In this document: one piece after another, positions 23,578 through 33,414 of the stretch | Numbering within the stretch: position 1 is the first letter of the stretch | Layout of the letters: the number at the start of each line of letters is the position of its first letter | From: Pleomorphomonas carboxyditropha | GTDB taxonomy: Bacteria; Pseudomonadota; Alphaproteobacteria; Rhizobiales; Pleomorphomonadaceae | Reading direction: 5' to 3' | Assembly (NCBI RefSeq): GCF_002770725.1 | Contig: NZ_NQVN01000020.1 | Location: 1-64,000 of the forward strand | DNA: 64,000 nt | Program-made: the position numbers and the translations under genes | The notes under the pieces: model-generated | Told to the model about the DNA's origin: nothing | The model's input: the letters and a program-made list of their open reading frames with translations, nothing else | Database searches by the model: none

Positions 23578-25103
23578 GCGCGGCCGCTCCCCTTCTCGAG
23601 ATGCGCGGCATCAGCAAGACCTTCGGCGCGGTGCGGGCGCTCCGGGGCGTCGATCTGACGGTCTGGCCGGGCGAGATCCACGCGCTGATGGGCGAGAACG
23701 GCGCCGGCAAGTCGACGCTGATGAAGATCCTGTCCGGCGCCTATCACGCCGATCCCGGTGGCCGCCTGATGGTCGACGGCCGCGAGGTCTCGATCGCCTC
23801 GCCGCTCGATGCCCTGCAGCTCGGCGTTGCCATCATCTACCAGGAGCTGTCGCTGGCGCCCAATCTTTCGGTGCAGCAGAACGTCTGCCTCGGTCGCGAG
23901 GCGGCGCGCGCCGGCATTCTCGACAAGGCGGCGATGCGCCGGCAGTGCGCCGACATCCTGAAGAGGCTCGGCGCCGACTTCCGGCCGGATACCCGGGTAT
24001 CGCGGCTGTCGCTGGCCCAGCAGCAGATGGTGGAGATCGCCCGGGCGCTGTCGGTCGACGCCCGCATCCTGGTGATGGACGAGCCCACCGCCTCGCTGTC
24101 GTCGCGCGAGACCGACAAGCTGTTCGGCCTGATCCGCGCGCTGCGCGCCGACGGCCTCGCCATCATCTACATCTCCCACCGGATGGCCGAGGTCTATGAG
24201 CTGGCCGACCGCTGCTCGGTGCTGCGCGACGGCGCCTATGTCGGCACGCTCAAGCGCGAGGACCTCGGCGAAGCCCGGCTCATCCAGATGATGGTCGGCC
24301 GCGATCTCTCGGACTTCTACAAGAAGGACCAGGGCGAGGGACGCAGCTTCGGAGCCCAGGTGCTGAAGGTCGAGGACCTGACGGACGGCCGCCGCATCGG
24401 GCCGGCCAGCCTCGACGTCCGGGCCGGCGAGGTGGTCGGCCTGTCCGGCCTGGTGGGAGCCGGCCGCACCGAGCTTGCCCGGATGATCTTCGGCGCCGAG
24501 CCGGCGCGCGGCGGCCGCATCCTGCTTGACGGCCAACCGCTGGCCGCGCGCCATCCGGCCGAGGCGATCGCCGCCGGCATCGTCTACCTTTCGGAGGATC
24601 GCAAGGGGCTCGGGTTGTTCTTCGACATGACCATCGAGGACAACGTCAACCTGGCGGTGGCCGCCCGGGACGCCTATCCGTTCGGCATCCGGCGGCTGGC
24701 CCTCGCGGCCCGCCGCGGCGTGGATGCCCTGAAGCGCCTGTCGATCCGGGCCAGATCGGCCCAGTCGACCGTTCGCGCGCTATCGGGCGGCAATCAGCAG
24801 AAGGTGCTGTTCGCCCGCCTGCTGGCCACCGCGCCCAAGCTCCTGATCCTCGACGAACCGACGCGCGGCGTCGACATCGGCGCCAAGTCCGACATCTACA
24901 AGCTGATCGACAAGCTGGCCCGGTCCGGCGCGGCGATCCTGATCATCTCCAGCGAGTTGCCGGAGGTCATCGGCATCGCCGACCGGGTTTTCGTCATGCG
25001 CGATGGCCAGATCGCCGGCGTCGTGACCGGCGCCGATATCACGCAGGAACGGATCATGGCCATTGCCACTGCGAACAACGACAAGCCCGTGGGAGAGCAC
25101 TGA
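23574..25103 (+). CDS. Ribose-type sugar ABC transporter ATPase (RbsA/XylG-like)
   Basis: A 509-residue tandem ATPase typical of CUT2 sugar importers. The N-terminal domain has Walker [15 protein letters not shown], signature [12 protein letters not shown] and Walker [11 protein letters not shown]. The C-terminal domain has the degenerate P-loop [14 protein letters not shown], signature [12 protein letters not shown] and [18 protein letters not shown] 23574 overlaps the kinase stop, and TGATG joins it to the permease. It powers import of the compound recognised by the binding protein at 19997. Confidence 0.92.
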   Translation: MSAAAPLLEMRGISKTFGAVRALRGVDLTVWPGEIHALMGENGAGKSTLMKILSGAYHADPGGRLMVDGREVSIASPLDALQLGVAIIYQELSLAPNLSVQQNVCLGREAARAGILDKAAMRRQCADILKRLGADFRPDTRVSRLSLAQQQMVEIARALSVDARILVMDEPTASLSSRETDKLFGLIRALRADGLAIIYISHRMAEVYELADRCSVLRDGAYVGTLKREDLGEARLIQMMVGRDLSDFYKKDQGEGRSFGAQVLKVEDLTDGRRIGPASLDVRAGEVVGLSGLVGAGRTELARMIFGAEPARGGRILLDGQPLAARHPAEAIAAGIVYLSEDRKGLGLFFDMTIEDNVNLAVAARDAYPFGIRRLALAARRGVDALKRLSIRARSAQSTVRALSGGNQQKVLFARLLATAPKLLILDEPTRGVDIGAKSDIYKLIDKLARSGAAILIISSELPEVIGIADRVFVMRDGQIAGVVTGADITQERIMAIATANNDKPVGEH

Positions 25104-26110
25104 TGTCCGGAACACCCAGCAATGCGTCGCAGGTCGACGATCTGTCCCTGAGCGTCGGCCGGGCCGAGGCCACGCGATCGCTTGTCCGGGCGCTCGGCAT
25201 GCTGCCGGTGCTGTTGCTGCTCTGCATCGCCTTCTCGCTTGCCACCGGCAAGTTCGCCACCGTGCAGAACCTGATCATCATCGTTCAGCAGGCCTCGATC
25301 AACCTGGTGCTGGCGAGCGGCATGACCTTCGTCATCCTGACCGGCGGCATCGACCTGTCGATCGGTTCGGTATTGGCGGCCGCTGCCATGGCGGCGCTGA
25401 TCGTGTCGCTCGACCCGACCTGGGCCGTGATGGCCATTCCGGTGGCGCTGCTGGTCGGTGTCGCTTTCGGAACCCTCAACGGCAGCCTGATCGCCTTGGT
25501 GCCGCTGCCGCCGTTCATCGTCACCCTCGGCGCGCTGACGGCCATTCGCGGCAGCGCCCGCCTGCTCGGCAACGACACCACGGTGTTCAACTCCGATCTC
25601 GGCTATGCCGTCATCGGCGAAGGGGATCTGTTCGGCATTCCCTGGCTAACGGTGATCGCGCTCGGCGTGGTGGTGATCTCCTGGTTCGTGCTGACCAAGA
25701 CGGTGCTCGGCCTCTACATATACGCCATCGGCGGCAATCCCGATGCCGCCCGGCTCACCGGCATCAAGGTCAAGCGCGTGCTGATCCTCGTCTATGCGCT
25801 GTCCGGCCTGACCGCCGGCCTCGGCGGTGTCATGGCCTCCGCCCGGCTTTATGCCGCCAACGGTCTCCAGCTCGGCCAGGCCTACGAACTCGATGCCATC
25901 GCGGCGGTCATCCTCGGCGGCACGTCGTTCCTCGGCGGCATCGGCTCGGTCTGGGGCACCGTGGTCGGAGCGCTGATGATCGCCGTCCTGTCGAATGGCC
26001 TGATCCTGACCGGCGTGCCGGACGTCTGGCAGTCGATCGTCAAGGGCTTGATCATCATCGGCGCCGTCGCCCTCGATCGCTTCAGGACCGGCGCCGAGAA
26101 GGCGTCATGA
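25103..26110 (+). CDS. Ribose-type sugar ABC transporter permease (RbsC-like)
   Basis: A 335-residue inner-membrane permease of the CUT2 class with about ten hydrophobic segments. ASGMTFVILTGGIDLSIGSV is the family hallmark, and AVILGGTSFLGGIGSVWGTV near the C-terminus is the conserved region that contacts the ATPase. It forms a homodimeric channel with the ATPase encoded just upstream (TGATG overlap) and ends the RpiR-controlled operon. No isomerase or dehydrogenase gene follows. Confidence 0.92.
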   Translation: MSGTPSNASQVDDLSLSVGRAEATRSLVRALGMLPVLLLLCIAFSLATGKFATVQNLIIIVQQASINLVLASGMTFVILTGGIDLSIGSVLAAAAMAALIVSLDPTWAVMAIPVALLVGVAFGTLNGSLIALVPLPPFIVTLGALTAIRGSARLLGNDTTVFNSDLGYAVIGEGDLFGIPWLTVIALGVVVISWFVLTKTVLGLYIYAIGGNPDAARLTGIKVKRVLILVYALSGLTAGLGGVMASARLYAANGLQLGQAYELDAIAAVILGGTSFLGGIGSVWGTVVGALMIAVLSNGLILTGVPDVWQSIVKGLIIIGAVALDRFRTGAEKAS

Positions 26111-26487
26111 CCAGAGCGGCTTCGCGGCCTCCCTTTGTCTCGAGGACAACTTCGGCCGGCGATCGGCGGGCGTGAGCTCGTCGAAGCCGTCGCCTTGACG
26201 CCGCGGCGCATCGGTCGGCTGCCCCGATCCCCACATCTGCCCGGCCGCCTGACCCTCGCGGATAACGCGGGGGCATCCGCTGTCGCGCGCTATGGCCCCA
26301 GCGACGGATGAACCATTCGTTGACAAAGAGACGGCAATAATACCTTCGCGCGCCTTGAGGGACGGCCGATGTTTTCTCGGCATGGGATCGGCCGTTGGAA
26401 GTCCGAGGCGGACGCGCGCGATGCATCACGGCGGCAAAGTCGCGCGGGAATGATGCTTTCTCACGGATACGCTCGGGAGCGGGGTCT
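26111..26487. other. Intergenic stretch before the GGDEF-EAL gene
   Basis: The 377 bp between the permease and the GGDEF-EAL gene contain no frame with a ribosome site and no RNA gene that I can recognise. A TTGACA occurs at 26320, but the AT-rich hexamers behind it are too close for a normal promoter spacer, so I do not call one. Confidence 0.4.
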
Positions 26488-28371
26488 ATGAAGTGTCCTC
26501 CGGTATTGCCGACAGAAGTGGAACGACTGAAAGCGCTATCGGAATACGGGCTGGCCGATGAACGGCCGCTGCCCAGCCTGGACTCGGTGGTCCGGATCGC
26601 GGCGCGCATGTTCGACATGCCCGTCGCCGCGGTGAACATGATCGGCAACGATCATGTCTTCTTCGCCGCCAGCACCGGTGTCGGCGAAGTCGACATGAGC
26701 CGCGATGTGTCCTTCTGCGCGCACGCCATTACCCAGGACGGCGTGATGGTCGTCCCGGACGCCACCACGGACGAGCGTTTCCACGACAATCCCCTGGTCA
26801 CCGGCTCGGCCGGCCTGCGGTTCTACGCCGGCGTTCCGCTGCTGTCCGCCAACGGCTTGCCTTTGGGCGCGCTCTGCGTGATCGACCACAAGCCGCACGA
26901 GGATTTCTCCCAGGACGACAGGAGCCGCCTGCGGGAATTGGCCAACATGGCGGCGGACCGGCTGGAGCTGCGGCGCATCGAGGTCTCGGCCGAGCGGGCC
27001 GTCCGGCTGGACGTCTCGCAGGATGTGGCGGCCTGTCAGGACGAGGCCAAGGAACTCTACAGGCTGGCCAATTTCGACATTCTCACCGGGCTTGCCAATC
27101 GCGGCCGGTTCTTCCGTCAGGTGGAGGAAGCCCTGGCGCGGCCCCTCCCCGTTGCGGCCGTCATGATCGATCTCGAGAGCTTCAAGGACGTCAACGATAC
27201 CCTCGGGCACGCGGTGGGCGACTACATCCTGCAAGAGGTGGCCCATCGGCTGGAGACGTCCGTCAGGGACACCGGCATCGCGGCGAGGATCGGCGGCGAC
27301 GAGTTTGCCATATTGCTCTACGACGTCACCGATCCGCAGCGGGCATCGGAAATTTCCAACGCGGTGAACGACGCCATCGCCAGGCCGATCATCATCGATG
27401 ATCAGGAGATCCGGATCGCGGCAAGCTGCGGCGTCGCGCTTGCCCCTCTTCATACCGGCAATCCCGTCGAACTGCTCGGCAATGCCGATCTCGCCCTGTT
27501 CCGGGCCAAGACGAACGGACGCGGCCGGTCGCTCGTCTTCGAGCCGTCGCTGCGCATGGAGGCCGCGGCGCGACGGCTCTATGGCATGGAAATCCACCGG
27601 GCGGTCAAGGAGGGCGAGTTCCTGCTCGTCTATCAGCCGCAGATTCGCCTGAGCGACGGGGCGCTGACCGGCGCCGAGGCCTTGATCCGCTGGCGGCATC
27701 CGATCCGCGGGCTGTTGACCCCGGCGGCCTTTCTGCCGGCCCTCGAACGCGGTCCCCTGGCCGCCACCGTCGGATCGTGGGTGCTCGACGAAGCCTGTGC
27801 CCAGGCGGCCCTCTGGCGGCGCAACGGCATGGAAACCTTCCGCATGGGGGTCAATCTGTTCGCCGCCCAGCTCCGGGGCAGCGACTTTGCCACGGAGGTG
27901 ATCGACACCCTCGAAAAGCACGGGCTGCCCCCGAGCTCTCTCGAACTCGAGATCACCGAAAACATCGTGCTCGATCACGACGACGTCGTGCTGGAGAAAT
28001 TGCGCGACCTCAGGGCGTATGGCATCGGCATCGCCTTCGACGATTTCGGCACCGGTTACGCGTCGCTCAGCCTGCTGAAGCGCTACCCGCTCACCCGCAT
28101 CAAGATCGACCGCTCCTTCGTCGACGGCATGCTGGTGTCCGAGAAGGACGCCTCGGTGGTCCGGGCCATTCTCGACATCGCCAGGGCCTTCGATCTGGAG
28201 ACGATCGCCGAGGGCATAGAGAGGGAGCCGCAGCGCGACGGCCTGTTGCACCAGGGCTGTACCGAAGGCCAGGGCTACCTGATCGGCAAGCCGATGCTGG
28301 CGCCGCACTTCGCCGAGGCCTTCGATATCGCCCCGCCCCTGCCGATGAAGCGGGCCGTCATGACCGGTTGA
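26488..28371 (+). CDS. GAF-GGDEF-EAL cyclic-di-GMP turnover protein
   Basis: A 627-residue cytoplasmic signalling protein. Residues about 25-140 form a GAF sensor domain (AARMFDMPVAAVNMIGND, VSFCAHAI, FYAGVPLLSANGLPLGALC). A diguanylate cyclase domain follows with an intact active site (ARIGGDEFAILLYD), then an EAL phosphodiesterase domain whose motifs are also kept (GAEALIRWRHP, ELEITENIVLDH, AFDDFGTGYASL, KIDRSFV). Both enzymatic activities are therefore possible, with the GAF domain likely choosing between synthesis and hydrolysis of c-di-GMP. ATG 26488 (MKCPPVLPTEVERLKAL) is preferred over the longer frame from 26395, because this is where GAF proteins of this type begin. It stands alone between two sugar ABC loci. 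There is no transmembrane segment. Confidence 0.9.
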   Translation: MKCPPVLPTEVERLKALSEYGLADERPLPSLDSVVRIAARMFDMPVAAVNMIGNDHVFFAASTGVGEVDMSRDVSFCAHAITQDGVMVVPDATTDERFHDNPLVTGSAGLRFYAGVPLLSANGLPLGALCVIDHKPHEDFSQDDRSRLRELANMAADRLELRRIEVSAERAVRLDVSQDVAACQDEAKELYRLANFDILTGLANRGRFFRQVEEALARPLPVAAVMIDLESFKDVNDTLGHAVGDYILQEVAHRLETSVRDTGIAARIGGDEFAILLYDVTDPQRASEISNAVNDAIARPIIIDDQEIRIAASCGVALAPLHTGNPVELLGNADLALFRAKTNGRGRSLVFEPSLRMEAAARRLYGMEIHRAVKEGEFLLVYQPQIRLSDGALTGAEALIRWRHPIRGLLTPAAFLPALERGPLAATVGSWVLDEACAQAALWRRNGMETFRMGVNLFAAQLRGSDFATEVIDTLEKHGLPPSSLELEITENIVLDHDDVVLEKLRDLRAYGIGIAFDDFGTGYASLSLLKRYPLTRIKIDRSFVDGMLVSEKDASVVRAILDIARAFDLETIAEGIEREPQRDGLLHQGCTEGQGYLIGKPMLAPHFAEAFDIAPPLPMKRAVMTG

Positions 28372-28424
28372 GACGTGAAGGCGCCGCCGCGTCGCTGGGT
28401 TGGCGCCGCTGCCCGACCCCCCGG

Positions 28425-29430
28425 TCAGCGCGACTCGAGGTTACGCAGCAGGCGGTTGCGGTAGGTGTCGAGCACCACGGCGAGGACGATCACCGTGCCG
28501 ATGACGATCGGCTTGACGTTGTCCTCGGCGCCGAGCAGTTGCAGGCCCGTCGCCAGGACCTGAAGGATGCAGGCGCCGACCAGCGTGCCGATGATCGAGC
28601 CCTTGCCGCCGGACAGCGACGTGCCGCCGATGATCACCGCCGCGATGGCATTCAGCTCGTAGCCGATACCGGCGATCGGGCTGCCGACGTTGAGACGCAG
28701 CAGGAACACCATGGCGGCAATGCCGGCGGTCAGCCCGCTCAGCGTGAATACGGCGATCTTGAAGATGCGCGGGTTATGGCCTGAAAGGCGCACCGCCTCC
28801 TCGTTGGTGCCGATGGCGAACACGAAGCGGCCGAACACGGTGAAGCGCAGGATGAACCAGCCGATCAGGATGACGACGATCGCGATCAGGAAGATCGAGG
28901 GAAAGACGCCGAAATAGATCTGGTTGCCGAAGTCGACGAACGGCTGCGGCAGGCCGGTGATGGTCGAGTTGTCGGAAACCACCCGGGCGAGACCGCTCGC
29001 CACGTTGAGCATGCCGAGGGTGACGATGAAGGACGGCAGCTTCCATTTCTCGCAGACCCAGCCGTTGATGGCGCCGCAGGCCGCGCCGGTCGCCATGCAG
29101 GCGACAAGCGCCAACGGGATCGACATCCAGGGCGACAGATCCTCATTGACCATGATGGTGGCGCCGACCACCGTGCACAGCGCCAGAACCGAGCCGACCG
29201 ACAGGTCGATGCCGCCGGTCAGGATGACGAAGGTCATGCCGGCGGCCAGCACCGTGTTGATGGCGATCTGCACGAAGATCTTCAGGAAATTCTCGGGCGT
29301 CGCGAAATAGGGCGCGGTCGCCGAGAAGAACAGCACGATGATCACCAGCGCAATGGCGACGCCCGCCTCGCGCATCGAGACGCGCAGGAAATTGTCCCAT
29401 ACGGAGCCGGCCTTGCGTTCGCCGGCGCGT

Positions 29431-29453
<23 letters not shown>
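28425..29453 (-). CDS. Ribose-type sugar ABC transporter permease (RbsC-like)
   Basis: A CUT2 permease of about 342 residues with the hallmark LAAGMTFVILTGGIDLSVGS and the C-terminal AAVIIGGTSLSGGKGSIIGT. I take ATG 29453, which has GAGGAG directly upstream, although the spacing is short; ATG 29462 or TTG 29468 would add three or five residues. The gene overlaps the end of the ATPase gene by about 20 nt, showing tight coupling. It is the last gene of the LacI-controlled operon and would form the channel for a pentose- or hexose-like solute. Confidence 0.88.
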
Positions 29454-31011
<1,558 letters not shown>

Positions 31012-31046
31012 GGAAGAATTACCCTGAATGCGCGGCAGGGGCAGAT

Positions 31047-31076
31047 GATCCGGCGCGGGTTGCCCCGTGCCGGATC
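31047..31076 (-). other. Strong intercistronic hairpin between binding protein and ATPase genes
   Basis: GATCCGGCGCGGG (31047-31059) and CCCGTGCCGGATC (31064-31076) pair over 13 bp with one wobble and a 4-nt loop, just downstream of the binding-protein stop on the minus strand. With no T-run it is best read as an mRNA-stabilising or attenuating stem that favours the binding protein. Confidence 0.6.
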
Positions 31077-31100
31077 GAGGGTCGAGACGACGGCGGCCGG

Positions 31101-32081
31101 TCAGAGATCGGCGGCGGTGATCAGCTTGATGTCGGTCTTCACCCAGCCGGTGAACGTCTCGCCGGCCATTTGGCGCAGGCCGTACTCGATGCCCATGGCG
31201 GCCATTTGCGCGCCATACTGCTCGACGGTGGCCAGCATCTTGTCGGCCTTGATCAGCGGTTGCACGGCCGGGATGTTGTCGAAGCCGACCACCTTGATCT
31301 TGCCGGAGAGACCGGCGCTGTCGAGCGCCTTGACGACGCCGAGGGCCATGGAGTCGTTGGCCGCCATCACGCCCTGGATGTCATTGTACTTGGTCAGGAA
31401 GTTGGTCATCAGCGTGTTGGCTTCCTCGGTTTCCCAATGGGCCGTCTTGCTGTCGAGCAACTGAAGCTTGCCGGCCGCGACGGCGTCGTCGAAGCCCTTC
31501 TTGCGCTGCTGGGCGTTGTCGGCCTCCGGGTTGCCCTCGAGGATGACCACCTTGCCGCCTTCGCCGAGCGCCTTGGCCAGCGCGTCGCCGGCAAGGCGGG
31601 CGCCTTCGCGGTTGTCGGGGCCGAAGAAGGCGAGGTCGATGCCGGCCTTCTTCTTGGTTTCCTGGTCGAGCTCGACGTCGATGTTGATGACGGCGACGCC
31701 GGCCTTCACCGCCTTGGTGAGCGGGGTGACCATGGCCTTGGAATCGGCCGGGGCGACGACGATGATGTCATACTTCTGCGTGACGAAATTCTCGACCGCG
31801 TCGACCTGGGCGGCAAAGTCGCGCTCGTCCTTCATGCCGACGGCCTTGAAGTCGAACTTGTCCTTGTTTTCCTCCGCGTATTTCTCGGCGCCGGCCTGCA
31901 TCTGCTTGAAGAACTCGTTGGCGAGCGACTTCATGACCAAGCCGACCTTGGGCTTCTTGTCCGCGGCGAACACCGGGGCGACGCCCGAGACCACAACCAG
32001 CGAACCGGCGGCGCCGGCCAACAGCAGTTGGCGGCGGCTTATGCCGGACGCAATCCGACCGTCCGAAGAAAATGAAGTCAT
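31101..32081 (-). CDS. Sugar ABC transporter substrate-binding protein with twin-arginine-like signal
   Basis: A 326-residue type-I periplasmic binding protein of the RbsB family. The N-terminus has SRRQLLLAGAAGSLVVVSGV, resembling a Tat signal (S-R-R-x-L-L) with cleavage near VFAAD. The mature part starts KPKVGLVMKSLANEFFKQMQ and has YDIIVVAPADSKAMVTPL near residue 110, the typical ligand-site loop. It supplies substrate to the ATPase/permease encoded downstream. A LacI-type operator lies about 55 nt upstream of its start. The ligand is unknown, and no catabolic enzymes accompany the transporter. Confidence 0.88.
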   Translation of the reverse strand: MTSFSSDGRIASGISRRQLLLAGAAGSLVVVSGVAPVFAADKKPKVGLVMKSLANEFFKQMQAGAEKYAEENKDKFDFKAVGMKDERDFAAQVDAVENFVTQKYDIIVVAPADSKAMVTPLTKAVKAGVAVINIDVELDQETKKKAGIDLAFFGPDNREGARLAGDALAKALGEGGKVVILEGNPEADNAQQRKKGFDDAVAAGKLQLLDSKTAHWETEEANTLMTNFLTKYNDIQGVMAANDSMALGVVKALDSAGLSGKIKVVGFDNIPAVQPLIKADKMLATVEQYGAQMAAMGIEYGLRQMAGETFTGWVKTDIKLITAADL

Positions 32082-32135
32082 TATGCCCTCCCAAGCGAAC
32101 GTTTTCTTTGAGCCGGACCCGATGTACCGGCCCGA

Positions 32136-32147
32136 TGAAACGTTTCC
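32136..32147. promoter_or_regulatory. LacI-family operator upstream of the sugar ABC operon
   Basis: TGAAACGTTTCC contains the perfect palindrome GAAACGTTTC with a central CpG, the classic operator shape of LacI/GalR regulators. A weaker half-matching GAACGTTTTC lies 40 nt nearer the gene (32097-32106). Both sit between the lacI-type gene and the binding-protein gene, so they are likely targets of that regulator. Confidence 0.65.
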
Positions 32148-32285
32148 AAATGACGCTATCAGTATAGCATAGCCGCTTCAAGGCGAGAGACCGCATTCCG
32201 ACCAAAGTTGGGGGGTGGTCAAAAATACGAAGTATTTACAAGGGGGTGATTGGTCAAGCGGCCTGGCCGAGAGCTGATGACCGCC

Positions 32286-33287
32286 TCAAAGCGGCGGTGC
32301 GCACGTCTCGCGCAGCACCATCGCGCAGGGAAAGATGTGGCTCGCCGCGGCGTCGAGCGGCTCGCCGCCGATCAGCAGGTCGGTGGCGCAATTGGCGATC
32401 GCGGCGAGAGGCTGGGCGGCGGTTGTCAGGCGCGGTGCCACCAGATCGGAAATCAGGATGTCGTCGAAGCCGACGACCGACAGCCGATCCGGTACGGTGA
32501 TGCGGCGGTCAAAGGCGGTTCGCAACACGCCGATCGCCTGCTGGTCCGAGCAGGCGAACACCGCCGTCGGTCTCGGGCCGTCGTCGGCGAGCAGCGCCTT
32601 GGCCGCCTCGCGTCCGCCTTCATAGTCGAAGGGCGCGGAGATTATGCAGGAGGCGGGATCGAGGCCGGCTTCGGCGAGGCGGGGCGCCATCACGTCCATG
32701 AAGCCGGCGAGGCGCTCGCGGGCGACGAAGGAATTCTCCGGGCCGGACAGGCAGGCGATGCGCCGGTGACCGAGCGATACCAGGTATTCCGCGGCCATCC
32801 GCGCCCCGGCCCGGTGGTCGGCGGCGACGAACGGGTGGCCGGCAATGCGGCGGTCGACGACGACCAGGCGTACGCCGTCGGGATTGGCGATCCTTTCGGC
32901 GCGGTTGCTCGGCACTAGGACCACGCCCTCGACCTTGCGGCGCGCGAGGTTGGCGATCAGCTCCGCCTCGCTATCGGCCTGTTCGTCGGAGCTGGCGAAC
33001 AACACGCTGTAGCCGCGCTCCTTGGCGCGCAGCTCGATGTGTTGCATCAGTTCGGCGAAGAATGGATTGCGCAGGTCGGGGATGACCACGCCGAGCGTGC
33101 GATTGGTGCCTCGCCGCAAGCTCTGCGCGGCGGCGTCCGGCCGGAAACCCAGTTCGGCGATGACTTGCAGGACGGCGCGCTTCTTGGCCTCGGTAACCGA
33201 TGGATGGCCGTTGACGACCCGTGACACCGTCCCAACGGACACGCCGGCTTTCCTGGCAACGTCGCGGATTGTCGTGCGCGGTTTCAC
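32286..33287 (-). CDS. LacI-family transcriptional regulator
   Basis: A 333-residue repressor. The helix-turn-helix and hinge are complete (TTIRDVARKAGVSVGTVSRV, then LGFRPDAAAQSLRRGTNRTL), followed by a periplasmic-binding-protein-like effector domain (GVVIPDLRNPFFAELMQHIE, VAADHRAGARMAAEYLVSLG, LSVVGFDDILISDLVAPRLT). It is codirectional with and immediately upstream of the sugar ABC operon, and the palindrome GAAACGTTTC lies in the gap between them. It should repress the transporter until its sugar ligand is present. Confidence 0.92.
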   Translation of the reverse strand: MKPRTTIRDVARKAGVSVGTVSRVVNGHPSVTEAKKRAVLQVIAELGFRPDAAAQSLRRGTNRTLGVVIPDLRNPFFAELMQHIELRAKERGYSVLFASSDEQADSEAELIANLARRKVEGVVLVPSNRAERIANPDGVRLVVVDRRIAGHPFVAADHRAGARMAAEYLVSLGHRRIACLSGPENSFVARERLAGFMDVMAPRLAEAGLDPASCIISAPFDYEGGREAAKALLADDGPRPTAVFACSDQQAIGVLRTAFDRRITVPDRLSVVGFDDILISDLVAPRLTTAAQPLAAIANCATDLLIGGEPLDAAASHIFPCAMVLRETCAPPL

Positions 33288-33414
33288 GTTGGGCTCGGGG
33301 TTCGATTGCGCCGCTTATGCATAGCCCGACGGCCGGTGAATTCAACGGGATTTTCTCGGGAAAGGCCAAACGGAGCAAGGGGAGTTGCTTCCGGCGGGAA
33401 AGCCGGTGGAGGCG

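Noticed and set aside
26320-26345. TTGACA with following AATAAT as promoter for the GGDEF-EAL gene
   Set aside because: The spacer is only about 10-12 bp, too short for a sigma70 promoter.
26536-28308. Minus-strand open frame of 590 codons opposite the GGDEF-EAL gene
   Set aside because: Antisense shadow; the plus strand carries intact GGDEF and EAL motifs.
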